DNA of 60,106 nucleotides from Nocardia sp. MH4 (GCF_019266065.1 NZ_LPNR01000084.1:1-60106), one strand, 5' to 3'; shown: positions 42,410 through 54,824, counted from the stretch's first letter. Notes: generated by a model not told the origin, from the letters alone. A program made the numbers and translations.

Positions 42410-43024
42410 CTAGGCGGGCGGTAGTGCCGGACCGAACTGATCGATACGCAGGGGCAGGGCGGGCCACGGGGTGCGGTCGGGGGTCAGCTCGCCGACGACC
42501 AGCACGCCCGCGGCGTCGAAGGCGGCCCTGGCCCGGTCGAGGTGGTCACCCGAGGTCACCAGCACCGCGGCGCGCAGCTGGTGCTCGGCCATCAGCGCCG
42601 CCGTGAAGCGGGCATTGGCCACGGTCGAATCGGCCTGCGGCTCACGCAGGATCCGCGCCGGGTCGATGCCCGCCGCCACCAGCCAATCGGCCATCGCGTC
42701 CGCCTCGCTCAGCCCGGCCCGTGGATTGCCGCCCGTAACGATGATCGGCGACCACGGCGCGAACACCGCCTGCACGAGGCCGGCCCGTAACCGCCGGACC
42801 AGTTCCGGGCGCACGGTGCCCTCTGGCGTCAGGCCGTAGCCCAGGATCACCACGGCGGTGTCCTCGCCGTAGGTGCCGGGCAGCGACGGCGTCAGAAGGC
42901 GGGGCAGGTCTCGCACGCCGATCGGCGACGAGGGCTCCGCGCTGCCCGATGGTGCTGCCGCACAGACGATTCCGGTCGCGGTCAGGACCGCGCACACCCC
43001 TCGCGTCACCCAGGTCACCCACAC
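42410..43024 (-). CDS. Secreted YdcF/DUF218-like protein
   Basis: 204 residues. Signal peptide about 1-29 (ending SGSAEP). The DUF218 core is clear: AVVILGYGLTPEGTVRPEL, PIIVTGGNPRAGLSEADAM, and AVLVTSGDHLDRARAAF. Members include SanA/YdcF proteins linked to envelope or vancomycin tolerance in enterobacteria; the role here is unknown. GTG start at 43024. Two dyads lie upstream (43035-43078 and 43116-43138). Confidence 0.85.
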   Translation of the reverse strand: MWVTWVTRGVCAVLTATGIVCAAAPSGSAEPSSPIGVRDLPRLLTPSLPGTYGEDTAVVILGYGLTPEGTVRPELVRRLRAGLVQAVFAPWSPIIVTGGNPRAGLSEADAMADWLVAAGIDPARILREPQADSTVANARFTAALMAEHQLRAAVLVTSGDHLDRARAAFDAAGVLVVGELTPDRTPWPALPLRIDQFGPALPPA

Positions 43025-43034
43025 CGTTCCCGTC

Positions 43035-43078
43035 GCCTCCTCGGGCCGGGACCGATCGCCGCGATCGGTCGAGGAGGC
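43035..43078. repeat. Long imperfect hairpin upstream of the YdcF-like gene
   Basis: Outer arms GCCTCCTCG/CGAGGAGGC (43035-43043 and 43070-43078) enclose inner arms GACCGATCG/CGATCGGTC with a 3-base loop (43050-43070). It could terminate the upstream small membrane gene or regulate the YdcF-like gene, which starts 11 bases away. Confidence 0.5.
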
Positions 43079-43115
43079 CTACAGTGCGCCGGGAAGCGGG
43101 CCGCAGGCAGGGCTA

Positions 43116-43138
43116 TGACCTGCGGCTACCACAGGTCA
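43116..43138. promoter_or_regulatory. Inverted repeat, possible operator
   Basis: TGACCTG (43116-43122) and CAGGTCA (43132-43138), nine bases apart, upstream of the YdcF-like gene. The half-sites are separated by about one and a half turns; the regulator is unknown. Confidence 0.35.
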
Positions 43139-43232
43139 CAGCGCTCGGCGTCATCCACTGGTCCGCAGCATCGCAAACATTCCGGAACCGCTCGGGTACC
43201 GAAACGCCGTGGGCGGGCGCGTGGATGAGAGG

Positions 43233-43469
43233 TCAGCCGCCGGGGCGCAGGGCCAGATAGAGCGCCAGCGCCGAGGCGAAGAGGAGGAGCAGCGCGACGG
43301 TCGACCAGCGCGGCCTGCCCCGGTGGACCACCGGCTGGTGACCGCCGAGCAGGCTCGGCGCGACGACCGGGTCGATGTGCCGGTGCGGCAGCGGCGGCAG
43401 CGGAGCGTCGGCGCCGCCCGAGCTCGTGCCGCCCGACGAGTCGCTGTCGGAGCCTTCACCGTTCGCCAT
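43233..43469 (-). CDS. Small single-helix membrane protein
   Basis: 78 residues. A Ser/Gly/Asp-rich N-terminus, a Pro/His segment (PLPPLPHRHIDP), a basic patch (HRGRPR) and one C-terminal membrane helix (about 56-74). Function unknown. It lies 51 bases after the recQ gene end on the same strand and may be co-transcribed with it. Confidence 0.6.
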   Translation of the reverse strand: MANGEGSDSDSSGGTSSGGADAPLPPLPHRHIDPVVAPSLLGGHQPVVHRGRPRWSTVALLLLFASALALYLALRPGG

Positions 43470-43520
43470 GGCTCGACAGTATCGCGCGCCACCCCGGTTC
43501 GTCGCGCGTTCCTTTTCCGC

Positions 43521-45512
<1,992 letters not shown>

Positions 45513-45607
45513 CGGGCCATCCTACGAGCGAGGGCCGGCACCGCAGCCCGTCCGCCGGGCCCGACGACGTGGTTCACCGGCCCCCGCTCACCTGTGGATA
45601 ACCCCGA

Positions 45608-46393
45608 TCAGCCGCGCAAACGGGCGAGGACCTCGTCCTGGAGCAGGCCGTTGCTGGCCACCGCGTCGCCGCCGTGCGGACCGGATCGGCCGTCCAGGGA
45701 GGTGAACGCGCCACCTGCCTCACGGACCAGGATGTCGAGCGCGGCCAGGTCCCACAGCGACACCTCCGGCTCGGCGGCGATGTCGACCGCACCCTCGGCG
45801 ACCAGGCAGTAGTTGAAGAAATCGCCGTAGCCGCGAACCCGCCAGACCGCGTCGGTGAGATCGATGAATCGCTCCCGAAGCCCGCGCTCGTGCCAGCCCG
45901 ACAGGCTGGAGAAGGCCAGACTGGCCGAGTCGAGAGCGCCCACCGCCGACACGGTGATCGGCTTCGGCGCGCCGGGGTGCACCTGCGCCCACGCGCCCGA
46001 GCCCGCGGCCGCCCACCAGCGCCTGCCCAGCGCGGGCGCGCTGACCACGCCGACCACCGGCACACCGTCGACGAGCAGCGCGATCAGGCTGGCCCAGACC
46101 GGCACGCCACGGACGAAGTTCTTGGTGCCGTCGATCGGGTCGACCACCCACTGCCTGCCGGTGAACTCCGCGTCGCCGCCGAATTCCTCGCCGAGCACGG
46201 CGTCGTCGGGGCGTTCGGCGGCGAGCACGCGCCGGATGACCTGCTCGACCGCCAGGTCGGCATCCGAGACCGGCGTCAGGTCCGGCTTCGAGTCGACCTT
46301 CAGATCGACGGCGCCGAAACGCACCCGCGAGATCGCGTCGGCCTCGTCGGCCAGTCGGAGGGCAAGGTCCAGGTCAGCGGAGTAGGCAGCCAC
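45608..46393 (-). CDS. hisN: Histidinol-phosphatase, inositol monophosphatase family
   Basis: 261 residues with a GTG start. Metal-binding motifs [18 protein letters not shown] and [17 protein letters not shown] identify the inositol-monophosphatase superfamily; length and sequence resemble Mycobacterium HisN (Rv3137), the last missing step of histidine synthesis in actinobacteria. An in-frame extension further upstream is Arg-rich and not credible. Inositol phosphatase remains an alternative. Confidence 0.85.
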   Translation of the reverse strand: MAAYSADLDLALRLADEADAISRVRFGAVDLKVDSKPDLTPVSDADLAVEQVIRRVLAAERPDDAVLGEEFGGDAEFTGRQWVVDPIDGTKNFVRGVPVWASLIALLVDGVPVVGVVSAPALGRRWWAAAGSGAWAQVHPGAPKPITVSAVGALDSASLAFSSLSGWHERGLRERFIDLTDAVWRVRGYGDFFNYCLVAEGAVDIAAEPEVSLWDLAALDILVREAGGAFTSLDGRSGPHGGDAVASNGLLQDEVLARLRG

Positions 46394-46526
46394 ACAGCCA
46401 GTGTATTTGGGTGCGCGGCGGCTCCCGACGCCGCGGCCCGCGGACGTGCCGCTCGGCCGGAAGCACGCGTGCTCACGGTGGCCGCCGGGTGCGCAGCGCG
46501 GCCTCACCGCCGGGCCGAGCACACGC

Positions 46527-47117
46527 TCAGGCCGCGACCTGCGCCGCCCGCGCCGCGACCAGAGCGCTCGCCCACCAGTGCACCTGGTCGAGCAGCGCCT
46601 GCGCCGCGGCCTCGAACTCCTGCGGCTCCCGCAGCCGCCCGTCCTCGTCGAAGAGCAGGTAGTAGCGCGGGAAGGAGACGTAGTTGCGCACGGTGTGGGC
46701 GTTGAGCTCGTTGAACACCTGGCGCAGGTGCTCGATCGCCAGCAGTCCGCCGGAGCCACCGCTGTAGCCGACGAAGCCGATCGTCTTGGCGTCCCACTGG
46801 GTGTAGTGCCAGTCGATGGCCGACTTCAGCGCGGCCGGGTAGCTGCGGTTGTAGTCGGGCGTGACGACGACATAGGCGTCGGCGGCGGCCAGCCGTTCGG
46901 TGAACTCGGCCATTCCCGCCGGACGCGGCATGTCGGGGTCCACCGCGGGCGGCACCGGCGGCAGCGCGGCGGGCAACTCGGCCTCGGCCAGGTCGATGAT
47001 GTCGACGTCGAAGCGGTCGTCGACCTGCTGGGCGAACCAGCGCGCGACCACCGGCCCGAACCGGCCCTCGCGGACGCTGCCGATGATGATCGCGAGCTTC
47101 AGTGGCTGTGTGGACAC
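46527..47117 (-). CDS. NADPH-dependent FMN reductase/quinone reductase-like
   Basis: 196 residues. The flavodoxin-like fold is clear from [20 protein letters not shown] (FMN phosphate loop) and [18 protein letters not shown]. It reduces FMN, quinones or azo compounds with NADPH. GAGGAG precedes the GTG start at 47117. It is divergent from an XRE-type regulator with a dyad between them (47202-47228), the common arrangement for such reductases. Confidence 0.9.
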   Translation of the reverse strand: MSTQPLKLAIIIGSVREGRFGPVVARWFAQQVDDRFDVDIIDLAEAELPAALPPVPPAVDPDMPRPAGMAEFTERLAAADAYVVVTPDYNRSYPAALKSAIDWHYTQWDAKTIGFVGYSGGSGGLLAIEHLRQVFNELNAHTVRNYVSFPRYYLLFDEDGRLREPQEFEAAAQALLDQVHWWASALVAARAAQVAA

Positions 47118-47201
47118 CGTGTTCTCCTCTGTCGTCTGCCCGGCCAGATCGGCCGGTGTGTCCACCGTCGCCGTTCGCGACGCTGTCAGGGAGACCACGC
47201 T

Positions 47202-47228
47202 GAGAGTGGTAGTGGCACGGCCACTCTC
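47202..47228. promoter_or_regulatory. Operator candidate between the FMN reductase and XRE regulator genes
   Basis: Perfect 8-base arms GAGAGTGG (47202-47209) and CCACTCTC (47221-47228), 19 bases centre to centre, in the 141-base divergent intergenic region. It is suitable for the adjacent helix-turn-helix protein. Confidence 0.55.
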
Positions 47229-47258
47229 CGGGCCGCGCCGGTGGGTACCGTCGATCGG

Positions 47259-48116
47259 GTGAGCGACAACGAACTCGGTCTGTTCCTGCGGACCCGCCGC
47301 GAGGCCGTCACACCCGCCGAGGTCGGGCTGCCCGCCGGGCCGCGCAGGCGCACGCCGGGGCTGCGCCGCGCGGAGGTCGCGATGCTGGCGGGGGTCAGCG
47401 TGGAGTACCTGATCCGGCTCGAGCAGGGTCGCGACCGGCACCCCTCGCCGCCGGTGCTGTCCGCGCTGGCCGAGACGCTGCGGCTGAGCCCGCGCGAACG
47501 GGTGCACCTGCACCAGCTCACCAAGGGCATGTCCGGTTTCAGCTGCGGCGCCGCCGAGAACGGCCCGAACCGCACGGTCCGGCCGACGATCCGCGCGATC
47601 CTCGACCAGCTCGAGCCTGCGCCCGCCGCGATCACCAACCGGTTCACCGAAGTGCTGGCCTGCACCGCCGGCTACCGCACGCTGATGGCGCCCAGCGGCC
47701 TGTTCGAGCAGGGCGAACCGGCCAATGTCGCGCGGTTCGTCTTCACCCATCCCGGCGCGCGCGAGCTGTATCCGGACTGGGACGAGGCCGCCGACAAGCT
47801 CGTCGCCTCGCTCAAGCAGGGCCCGTTCCGCGCCGACCCGATGGTGGCGGCGCTGGTCGACGAGCTGACCGTGACCGCGGGCGCCCCGTTCACCGACCGG
47901 CTGGCCGCGCTGCCGGGACTGCCGCCCTCGGGCGGGATCAACCGGATCAGTCATCCCGAGGCGGGCACGCTGCGGCTGGCCTACGAATCGCTGGATCTGT
48001 CCATCGACGACGACCAGTCGCTGTATGTCCTGCTGCCCGCCGACGAGGCCAGCGCGACGGCACTGGATCGACTGCTCGGGCGACGTCCCGGCGGCCTGCG
48101 CGCCATCGCGAGCTGA
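47259..48116 (+). CDS. XRE-family regulator with MmyB-like C-terminal domain
   Basis: 285 residues with a GTG start. The N-terminal helix-turn-helix is [19 protein letters not shown] then [15 protein letters not shown]. The C-terminal two-thirds is the MmyB-type ligand-binding region ([20 protein letters not shown], then [13 protein letters not shown]), proposed to bind fatty acids. It probably controls the divergent reductase gene and itself. Confidence 0.9.
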   Translation: MSDNELGLFLRTRREAVTPAEVGLPAGPRRRTPGLRRAEVAMLAGVSVEYLIRLEQGRDRHPSPPVLSALAETLRLSPRERVHLHQLTKGMSGFSCGAAENGPNRTVRPTIRAILDQLEPAPAAITNRFTEVLACTAGYRTLMAPSGLFEQGEPANVARFVFTHPGARELYPDWDEAADKLVASLKQGPFRADPMVAALVDELTVTAGAPFTDRLAALPGLPPSGGINRISHPEAGTLRLAYESLDLSIDDDQSLYVLLPADEASATALDRLLGRRPGGLRAIAS

Positions 48117-48172
48117 CCCGCGCGGGTGCGCGTGTTTCACCGTGTCGGAGCCGACCGGTAACCTTGGGAATC

Positions 48173-49291
<1,119 letters not shown>

Positions 49292-49431
49292 CCACCTGTT
49301 CGCTCGGCCGGTGTGACGCTGTTCGCGTTTGACCGGGCACCGTGACCCCGCTGTAACCTTTCGGGTGTGTGTTCGAGCGAACCGGAACTGTGCCAGCGCA
49401 AGCCCCGTCGACTCTCGGCCGGGGCGAGGCG

Positions 49432-50289
49432 ATGAGCGGCGTCCTGGCGATCAACACGGCACCGGAGATCACCGCGTGGCTGCGGTCCAGCGGGCTCGAG
49501 ATCGTCCTGCTGGTGGTCGGCGCGATGCTGTTCGGCCGGTTCGCGGCGTTCGTGCGCGACCGGGTGACCACCAAGATCGACGCGGGCTTCCACTCGAGCG
49601 ACGCGCTGGTCCGCACCGAGGCCGCCAAGCACCGGCACGCCCTGGCCCAGGTGATCACCTGGGTGGTGCTGACCATCGTCTACGTGCTGGTCGGCATGGA
49701 GGTGCTGCGCAGGCTCGGCTTCGCGGTGACGGGTCTGGTGGCGCCGGCGGCGGTGCTCGGCGCGGCGCTGGGTTTCGGCGCGCAGCGGATCGTCCAGGAC
49801 ATCCTGGCCGGGTTCTTCCTGATCACCGAGCGTCAGTACGGTTTCGGTGACGTGGTGCGGATCGCGGTCACCGGATCGGCCGACGCGGCCGAGGGCACCG
49901 TGGAGGACGTGACGTTGCGCATCACCACGCTGCGCAACTCCGACGGCGAGGTCATCACCGTCCCCAACGGGCAGATCGTGAAGGTGACCAACCTGTCCAA
50001 GGACTGGGCACGCGCCGCGATCGACGTGCCGGTGTCGGCGCAGGCCGACATCACCAAGATCAACGAAATCCTGCACGAGGTGTGCACCAAGGCCTACCAG
50101 GACCGCCGCCTCAAGCCGCTGCTGCTCGACGAACCGTCCGTGATGGGTGTGGAAGATCTCTCGCTCGACGAGATGAACATCCGGATGGTTGCCCGCACAT
50201 TGCCGGGCAAACAATTCGAGGTGGGGCGCGAGCTGCGCGTGCGCGTCGCGGCCGCCCTGCGTAAGGAAGGAATCAGTGAAACCACGTAA
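49432..50289 (+). CDS. Small-conductance mechanosensitive channel (MscS family)
   Basis: 285 residues. Three membrane helices, the last being the pore helix (APAAVLGAALGFGAQRIVQD), followed by the cytoplasmic beta domain (FGDVVRI, VPNGQIVKVTNLSKDWARA). It releases solutes on hypo-osmotic shock. GGGCGAGG precedes the ATG at 49432; a GTG at 49369 would add 21 residues. The 3' end overlaps the next small gene by 14 bases. Confidence 0.9.
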   Translation: MSGVLAINTAPEITAWLRSSGLEIVLLVVGAMLFGRFAAFVRDRVTTKIDAGFHSSDALVRTEAAKHRHALAQVITWVVLTIVYVLVGMEVLRRLGFAVTGLVAPAAVLGAALGFGAQRIVQDILAGFFLITERQYGFGDVVRIAVTGSADAAEGTVEDVTLRITTLRNSDGEVITVPNGQIVKVTNLSKDWARAAIDVPVSAQADITKINEILHEVCTKAYQDRRLKPLLLDEPSVMGVEDLSLDEMNIRMVARTLPGKQFEVGRELRVRVAAALRKEGISETT

Positions 50290-50425
50290 GTCGACGGCGA
50301 TCCTCATGGCCACCTGGGTGTCCACGTTCGTCGTCTATCTGTTCGTCAAGCCCGCCGACACCACCAGCACCGGACCGGTCTCGCTCCTCAACGCCGTCCC
50401 CACCTGGGTCGATCAGACGCCATAG
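50276..50425 (+). CDS. 49-residue membrane peptide between mscS and ftsE
   Basis: GTG start inside the mscS 3' end, with AGGAAGGA four to five bases upstream. One membrane helix (about 8-26, [17 protein letters not shown]) with a basic N-terminus and a short polar tail, so probably type II orientation. No family recognised. Its place beside ftsEX suggests a role at the septum or the envelope, by inference only. Confidence 0.6.
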   Translation: MKPRKSTAILMATWVSTFVVYLFVKPADTTSTGPVSLLNAVPTWVDQTP

Positions 50426-50496
50426 GGTTGCTCGACGCCTCGCCGAGGCCGTCGGGGCCCGGTCACCGGGGAGGTCGCTGGCTACACTGGCTCCCC

Positions 50497-51186
50497 GTGA
50501 TCACCATGCGCAACGTCACCAAGTCGTACAAGACCTCGACGCGGCCGGCGCTGGACAACGTCTCCGTCGAGGTGGACAAGGGCGAATTCGTCTTCATCAT
50601 CGGCCCGTCCGGTTCGGGGAAGTCGACCTTCATGCGACTGCTGCTCAAGGAGGAGTCGCCGACCGCGGGCGAGATACGGGTGGCCGATTTCCGGGTCGAC
50701 CGGTTGCCGGGGCGCAAGGTACCCAAGTTGCGCCAGCGGATCGGCTGCGTCTTCCAGGATTTCCGGCTGCTCCAGCAGAAGACCGTGGAACAGAACGTGG
50801 CCTTCGCGCTCGAGGTGATCGGCAAGCGGCGTCAGTTCATCGAACGCACCGTGCCCGAGGTGCTCGACATGGTCGGGCTCGGCGGCAAGGGCAATCGGCT
50901 GCCCTCGGAGCTGTCCGGTGGTGAGCAGCAGCGCGTGGCGATCGCGCGCGCGTTCGTCAACCGGCCGCTGGTGCTGCTCGCCGACGAGCCCACCGGCAAC
51001 CTCGACCCCGACACCAGCGCCGACATCATGGCGCTGCTGGAACGGATCAACCGCACCGGCACGACCGTGTTGATGGCCACCCACGACAACCACATCGTCG
51101 ACGCGATGCGCAGGCGGGTGGTGGAGCTCGACCACGGCAGACTCGTGCGTGACGAAGCGACCGGTGTCTACGGGGTGGGGCGATAA
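50497..51186 (+). CDS. ftsE: Cell-division ATP-binding protein FtsE
   Basis: 229 residues. Nucleotide-binding domain of the FtsEX ABC complex, which activates peptidoglycan hydrolases at the septum. Walker [10 protein letters not shown] (36-44), signature LSGGEQQ (139-145), Walker B VLLADE (159-164). Very close to Mycobacterium FtsE, including [17 protein letters not shown] start at 50497. The TAA stop overlaps the ftsX ATG (TAATG). Confidence 0.97.
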   Translation: MITMRNVTKSYKTSTRPALDNVSVEVDKGEFVFIIGPSGSGKSTFMRLLLKEESPTAGEIRVADFRVDRLPGRKVPKLRQRIGCVFQDFRLLQQKTVEQNVAFALEVIGKRRQFIERTVPEVLDMVGLGGKGNRLPSELSGGEQQRVAIARAFVNRPLVLLADEPTGNLDPDTSADIMALLERINRTGTTVLMATHDNHIVDAMRRRVVELDHGRLVRDEATGVYGVGR

Positions 51187-52088
51187 TGCGACTGAGTTTC
51201 CTGTTCACCGAGGTCGCCGACGGTCTGCGCCGCAACCTGACGATGACCATCGCGATGATCCTGACCACCGCGGTCTCGCTGATGATGCTCGGCGGCGGCA
51301 TGCTGTCGGTGCGGATGGCCGACAAGACCGAGAACTTCTTCATCGGCAGGCTCGAGGTGCGGTTCTATCTCGACGACGCCGTCTCCGACACCGACCCGGA
51401 CTGCGCCGCCGACCCGTGCAAGTCGCTGCTCGCGGATCTGAAGGGCACCTCCGGCGTGGAGAGCGTGCAGTTCCTCAACCGCGCCGACGCGCTCGAGGAG
51501 GCCAAGAAGCTGTTCGCCGATCAGCCCGAGATGGTGCAGTACATCGCCGACTCACCGCTGCCCGCCTCGCTGCGGGTGAAGATGACCGACGCCGATCAGT
51601 ACCAGCACATCTACGACAGCTTCGCGACCAGGCCGGGCGTGCGGATCGTCGCCAACGACAAGGAGTTCGTCGACCGGCTGGTCAGCCTGTTCGACGGCCT
51701 GCGCAATGCCGCGTTCGGTCTGGCGCTGGTGATGGCGCTGGCGGCGATGCTGCTGGTGCTGAACATGGTGCAGATCGCCGCGTACACGCGGCGCACAGAA
51801 GTCGGCATCATGCGCCTGGTCGGCGCGACCCGCTGGTATACCCAGCTGCCGTTCCTCTTGGAGGCGGTCGCGGCCGCGTTCGTCGGCTCGGTGCTGGCGA
51901 TCCTCGGGCTGGTCATCGCCCGGCCGCTGGTCATCGACCGCGCGCTGGGCCCGCTGTTCGACAGCAATGTGTTCCCGCGCATCACCGGCGACGACATCGC
52001 CGTGGTCGCGCTGACCATCGCCCCGATCGGCATCGTGTTCGCCGCCGTGACGGCCTATCTCACCCTGCGCTTCTACGTCAGGGAGTAG
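51186..52088 (+). CDS. ftsX: Cell-division membrane protein FtsX
   Basis: 300 residues, four helices with a large extracellular loop (about 45-165) after helix 1 containing two Cys (DPDCAADPCKS); this loop binds the peptidoglycan hydrolase partner. The C-terminal part has RRTEVGIMRLVGATRWY typical of FtsX/MacB proteins. Translationally coupled to ftsE. Confidence 0.96.
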   Translation: MRLSFLFTEVADGLRRNLTMTIAMILTTAVSLMMLGGGMLSVRMADKTENFFIGRLEVRFYLDDAVSDTDPDCAADPCKSLLADLKGTSGVESVQFLNRADALEEAKKLFADQPEMVQYIADSPLPASLRVKMTDADQYQHIYDSFATRPGVRIVANDKEFVDRLVSLFDGLRNAAFGLALVMALAAMLLVLNMVQIAAYTRRTEVGIMRLVGATRWYTQLPFLLEAVAAAFVGSVLAILGLVIARPLVIDRALGPLFDSNVFPRITGDDIAVVALTIAPIGIVFAAVTAYLTLRFYVRE

Positions 52089-52103
52089 TCCCGACACCGC
52101 GCC

Positions 52104-52131
52104 GGCGGGGACCTGTTATCGGGTCCCCGCC
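52104..52131. terminator. Hairpin between ftsX and the convergent merR gene
   Basis: Perfect 10-bp arms GGCGGGGACC and GGTCCCCGCC around an 8-base loop, starting 16 bases after the ftsX stop. The merR stop codon (52116-52118) lies in the loop, so the last merR codons form one arm. Confidence 0.7.
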
Positions 52132-52490
52132 AGCGGCGTCTGTACGCCGAGTGAGGCGTCGAGTTGCGCGGTGAGTTCGGTGCGCTGGCGGTCCAGATCG
52201 GCGATGCGCCGGTCCAGCTCGGCGGTGCGCTCGGACATGATCCGTACCGACATCTCGCATGCCTGCACCGGTCCGTCCGGTTCGGCGCACGGCATCAGCT
52301 GAGCGATGTCCTCGGTGGTGAGGCCTGCCGCGAGCAGCTCGCGGATCTTCGCCACGGCCGCCACCGCCGATTCCGGATAGCTGCGATAGCCGTTCGGGTC
52401 GCGGTGCGGATGCAGCAGCGACTGCTCCTCGTAGTAGCGCAGCAGCCGCGTGCTGACCCCGGTCCGGTGCGCGAGCTCGCCGATCAGCAT
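52116..52490 (-). CDS. MerR-family transcriptional regulator
   Basis: 124 residues. Helix-turn-helix LIGELAHRTGVSTRLLRYYE, wing (HRDPNGYRSY), and a C-terminal coiled coil (AELDRRIADLDRQRTELTAQL). Three possible effector residues are absent or unclear: C68 (MPCAE) and C78 (QACEM) are present, so a metal or thiol effector is possible. It is divergent from an alpha/beta hydrolase gene and separated by a typical MerR dyad promoter. Confidence 0.9.
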   Translation of the reverse strand: MLIGELAHRTGVSTRLLRYYEEQSLLHPHRDPNGYRSYPESAVAAVAKIRELLAAGLTTEDIAQLMPCAEPDGPVQACEMSVRIMSERTAELDRRIADLDRQRTELTAQLDASLGVQTPLAGTR

Positions 52491-52511
52491 GTGATCGCCC
52501 GCACGTTCGCC

Positions 52512-52543
52512 TTGACCTTCACACCCATGTGAATCCCTAACCT
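52512..52543 (+). promoter_or_regulatory. MerR-type promoter of the hydrolase gene
   Basis: TTGACC (-35, 52512-52517), then a perfect dyad TTCACA-CCCA-TGTGAA (52518-52533), then TAACCT (-10, 52538-52543). The spacer of 20 bases is longer than the optimum of 17, as in MerR-activated promoters, and the dyad fills it. Confidence 0.72.
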
Positions 52544-52550
52544 CCGGCGC

Positions 52551-53312
52551 ATGACAACGATTCCCCTGCGGACCACCGTCCACGGCTCCGGCCCCGGTCT
52601 CGTGCTCGCCCACGGCGCCGGTGGCGCGATCGCGAGCAACTTCGGCGTCGTGCTCGCCGACCTGGCCGCCGAGCACACGGTGGTCGCCTCCGACTATCCC
52701 GACGACGACACCCCGCTCGACCTCGATACCCTCGCCGACGCACTGGTGGCGGCCGCGGTCGAGGCGGGCGTGCCGACCTTCACCGTCATCGGTTTCTCCC
52801 TCGGCACCGCCGTCGCCGTGCGCGCGGCCGCCCGGCATCCGCAGCGGGTCACCGGTCTGATCCTCACCGCCGGGTTCGCCGCCCCGGACAACCGCGCCCG
52901 GCTGGCCGTGCGGGCCTGGCAGGAGCTGCTCGCGCGCGACGCCTCCGACAGCTTCGCCCGGCTGGTCCTGCTGACCGGGTTCTCGCCGGAGTTCGTCAAC
53001 GCGCTGCCCGCGGCCGCGGTCGACGAGCTGGTCGCCCAGACCGCCGCCTCGATCCCGGGCGGGACCAGGCAGCAGGCCGCGCTCATCGAGACCGTCGACA
53101 CCACCGCGGACCTGGCGGGCATCACCGTGCCGACGCTGATCGTGAACACCACCGCCGATCTCCTCGTCGACCCGGCCAATTCCCGCGCCCTGGCGGCCGC
53201 GATTCCCGATGCCGAGTACACCGAGATCGACGCGGGTCATGTGGTGATGGCCGAGCAGCCCGACGAATGGCGCAAGGTGCTGCTGGAGTTCCTGACGCGA
53301 CGCGGTCGGTAG
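52551..53312 (+). CDS. Alpha/beta hydrolase
   Basis: 253 residues. HGSGPGLVLAHGAGG near the N-terminus, nucleophile in GFSLGT (about S82), acid in NTTADLLVDP and His in DAGHVVMAEQP. A general esterase/hydrolase fold with unknown substrate. The start at 52551 follows the MerR-type promoter by eight bases, so the transcript is nearly leaderless and its expression likely depends on the divergent regulator. Confidence 0.88.
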   Translation: MTTIPLRTTVHGSGPGLVLAHGAGGAIASNFGVVLADLAAEHTVVASDYPDDDTPLDLDTLADALVAAAVEAGVPTFTVIGFSLGTAVAVRAAARHPQRVTGLILTAGFAAPDNRARLAVRAWQELLARDASDSFARLVLLTGFSPEFVNALPAAAVDELVAQTAASIPGGTRQQAALIETVDTTADLAGITVPTLIVNTTADLLVDPANSRALAAAIPDAEYTEIDAGHVVMAEQPDEWRKVLLEFLTRRGR

Positions 53313-53319
53313 TCCGCGA

Positions 53320-54777
53320 TCAGCCGAGGGCGCGCAGCCGCGGCCACACCTGCGACCACGGCCGCACCGGCTCGCGGCAGACGAACAGCGGTGCGCCCTG
53401 CTCGTCGTTGTCGAGGCCGAGTCCGTTGTCGAGCACGCCCGCCGGTTCGACGACCGCGCACAGGCCGTCGAGCCGGTCGCGCTCGATGCCGACGGTGAGC
53501 ACCGTGGTCGCGGTGTCCGGCGGCGGGCCCCACCACCAGTAGGCGTTGTGGCCCGAATACGGTGTCGGCAGACCGTATTCGGCGCCGTAGCGTTCGATGG
53601 CACCCGCTTCGCCGTAGTTCGCGGTAAGCACGGCGGCCCCCGGTGGCCGGGCGGCCGCGATCTGCGCGACATAACCGGGCCAGCCGACGGTCTCCCCGGC
53701 GTCGTAGTTCACCGCGAGCACCGGCGAGTCCGGCAGCTGCGCGACCGGGAGCACCGGCAGGAACAGCATCGCCGACAGCACCGCGTTCACCGCGACCACC
53801 GAACCCACTGCCACCCAGCGCTTTCGCGAGTCCCCGAGCACCGTGGCGAGCCCGACCGAGCCGGCGGCGAGCAGCACCGGATACATCCCACCGAGGTAGT
53901 ACGCCTTGCCACCCGCCACCAGGAACAGCACGAACAGCAGGCCGTAGGCGAGCGCGAACGCCTGATACCGCGAGCGCCACAGCCGCCACAGTCCGTATCC
54001 CCACAGCGGCACCAGCAGCGGGCCGAACAGCCCGAACTGCAAGAGCACGAACATGATCGGCGAATCCGAGGTCCCCGACGACCCACCCGCGATCGCCCGG
54101 CTCAACGCCCACTGCGGCCAGCCGTTGTCGGCCTGCCACCACAGATACGGCGCCGCGAGCACCGCCGAGATCCCGAGCGCGACCGCGAAATACCCGGTGG
54201 CGAAGACTCTGCGCCGACCGGTCAGCAGCAGCGCGAAGACGAGCGCGCCGACGGGCACGACGATCAGCACCTTGTTCTGCACCGCGAGCCCGGTCACCGC
54301 GCCGACCGCGAGCCACCATCGCGGATCGGCTCCGCGCACCAGCTTCAGCACCAGCAGGCAGATCAGCGACCAGCCCGCCAGGTCGAACACCGTGGTTCCG
54401 AACAGATGCCCGGCCGCCTGCACCATGGCCGCGCTCGCCACCGCGGCGGCCGCCAGCGCCCGCGCGCCGCGTCCGCCGCCCAGTTCTTTCGCCATGAGCC
54501 CGGCGCAGACCACGACGAAGGTCGCGGCGGCCACCGCTGGCAGCCGCAATACCCACAGCGCATCGGGGTCGATCGTGGCCATGAGCCGGGCGAGCGCGGG
54601 TGTCAGTGGGGGCTGATCGGGATATCCCCAGTCCAGCCGGCGGCCCGCCGCCAGGAAGTACATCTCGTCACGGTGGTAGCCGTAGCGCGTCGTGGTGATC
54701 AACAGAACAAGGGCGAAAACCGACGCGATCACGGTCACTCGTCCAGACTGACACGAAATCCCCGATTTCGCGGACAT
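53320..54777 (-). CDS. Glycosyltransferase family 39 (PMT-type) membrane protein
   Basis: 485 residues with about ten membrane helices. The first extracytoplasmic loop holds YHRDEMYFLAAGRRLDWGYP, with the Asp/Glu pair of lipid-linked glycosyltransferases (ArnT/PMT-like) and DQPPLTP. It probably transfers a sugar from a polyprenyl donor to an envelope lipid or protein. The C-terminal 100 residues form a soluble domain with WWWGPPP. The start could be later (GTG at residue 14). Confidence 0.87.
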   Translation of the reverse strand: MSAKSGISCQSGRVTVIASVFALVLLITTTRYGYHRDEMYFLAAGRRLDWGYPDQPPLTPALARLMATIDPDALWVLRLPAVAAATFVVVCAGLMAKELGGGRGARALAAAAVASAAMVQAAGHLFGTTVFDLAGWSLICLLVLKLVRGADPRWWLAVGAVTGLAVQNKVLIVVPVGALVFALLLTGRRRVFATGYFAVALGISAVLAAPYLWWQADNGWPQWALSRAIAGGSSGTSDSPIMFVLLQFGLFGPLLVPLWGYGLWRLWRSRYQAFALAYGLLFVLFLVAGGKAYYLGGMYPVLLAAGSVGLATVLGDSRKRWVAVGSVVAVNAVLSAMLFLPVLPVAQLPDSPVLAVNYDAGETVGWPGYVAQIAAARPPGAAVLTANYGEAGAIERYGAEYGLPTPYSGHNAYWWWGPPPDTATTVLTVGIERDRLDGLCAVVEPAGVLDNGLGLDNDEQGAPLFVCREPVRPWSQVWPRLRALG

Positions 54778-54787
54778 CGACGAGCTT

Positions 54788-54824
54788 CTTACTCCAGAGT
54801 AAGATAGTCTTACCGAGGAGTAAG
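54788..54824 (+). promoter_or_regulatory. Double dyad operator before the fadE pair
   Basis: CTTACTCCAGAGTAAG (54788-54803) is a perfect palindrome with 7-base arms, and CTTACCGAGGAGTAAG (54809-54824) repeats its outer arms, starting 21 bases later (two helical turns). Both lie 45-80 bases before the acyl-CoA dehydrogenase start, in the style of TetR-type fatty-acid regulators. Confidence 0.7.

Noticed and set aside
46527..48140. Long minus-strand frame across the XRE regulator
   Set aside because: Only its last 196 codons are the real FMN reductase; the rest is antisense to the regulator gene.
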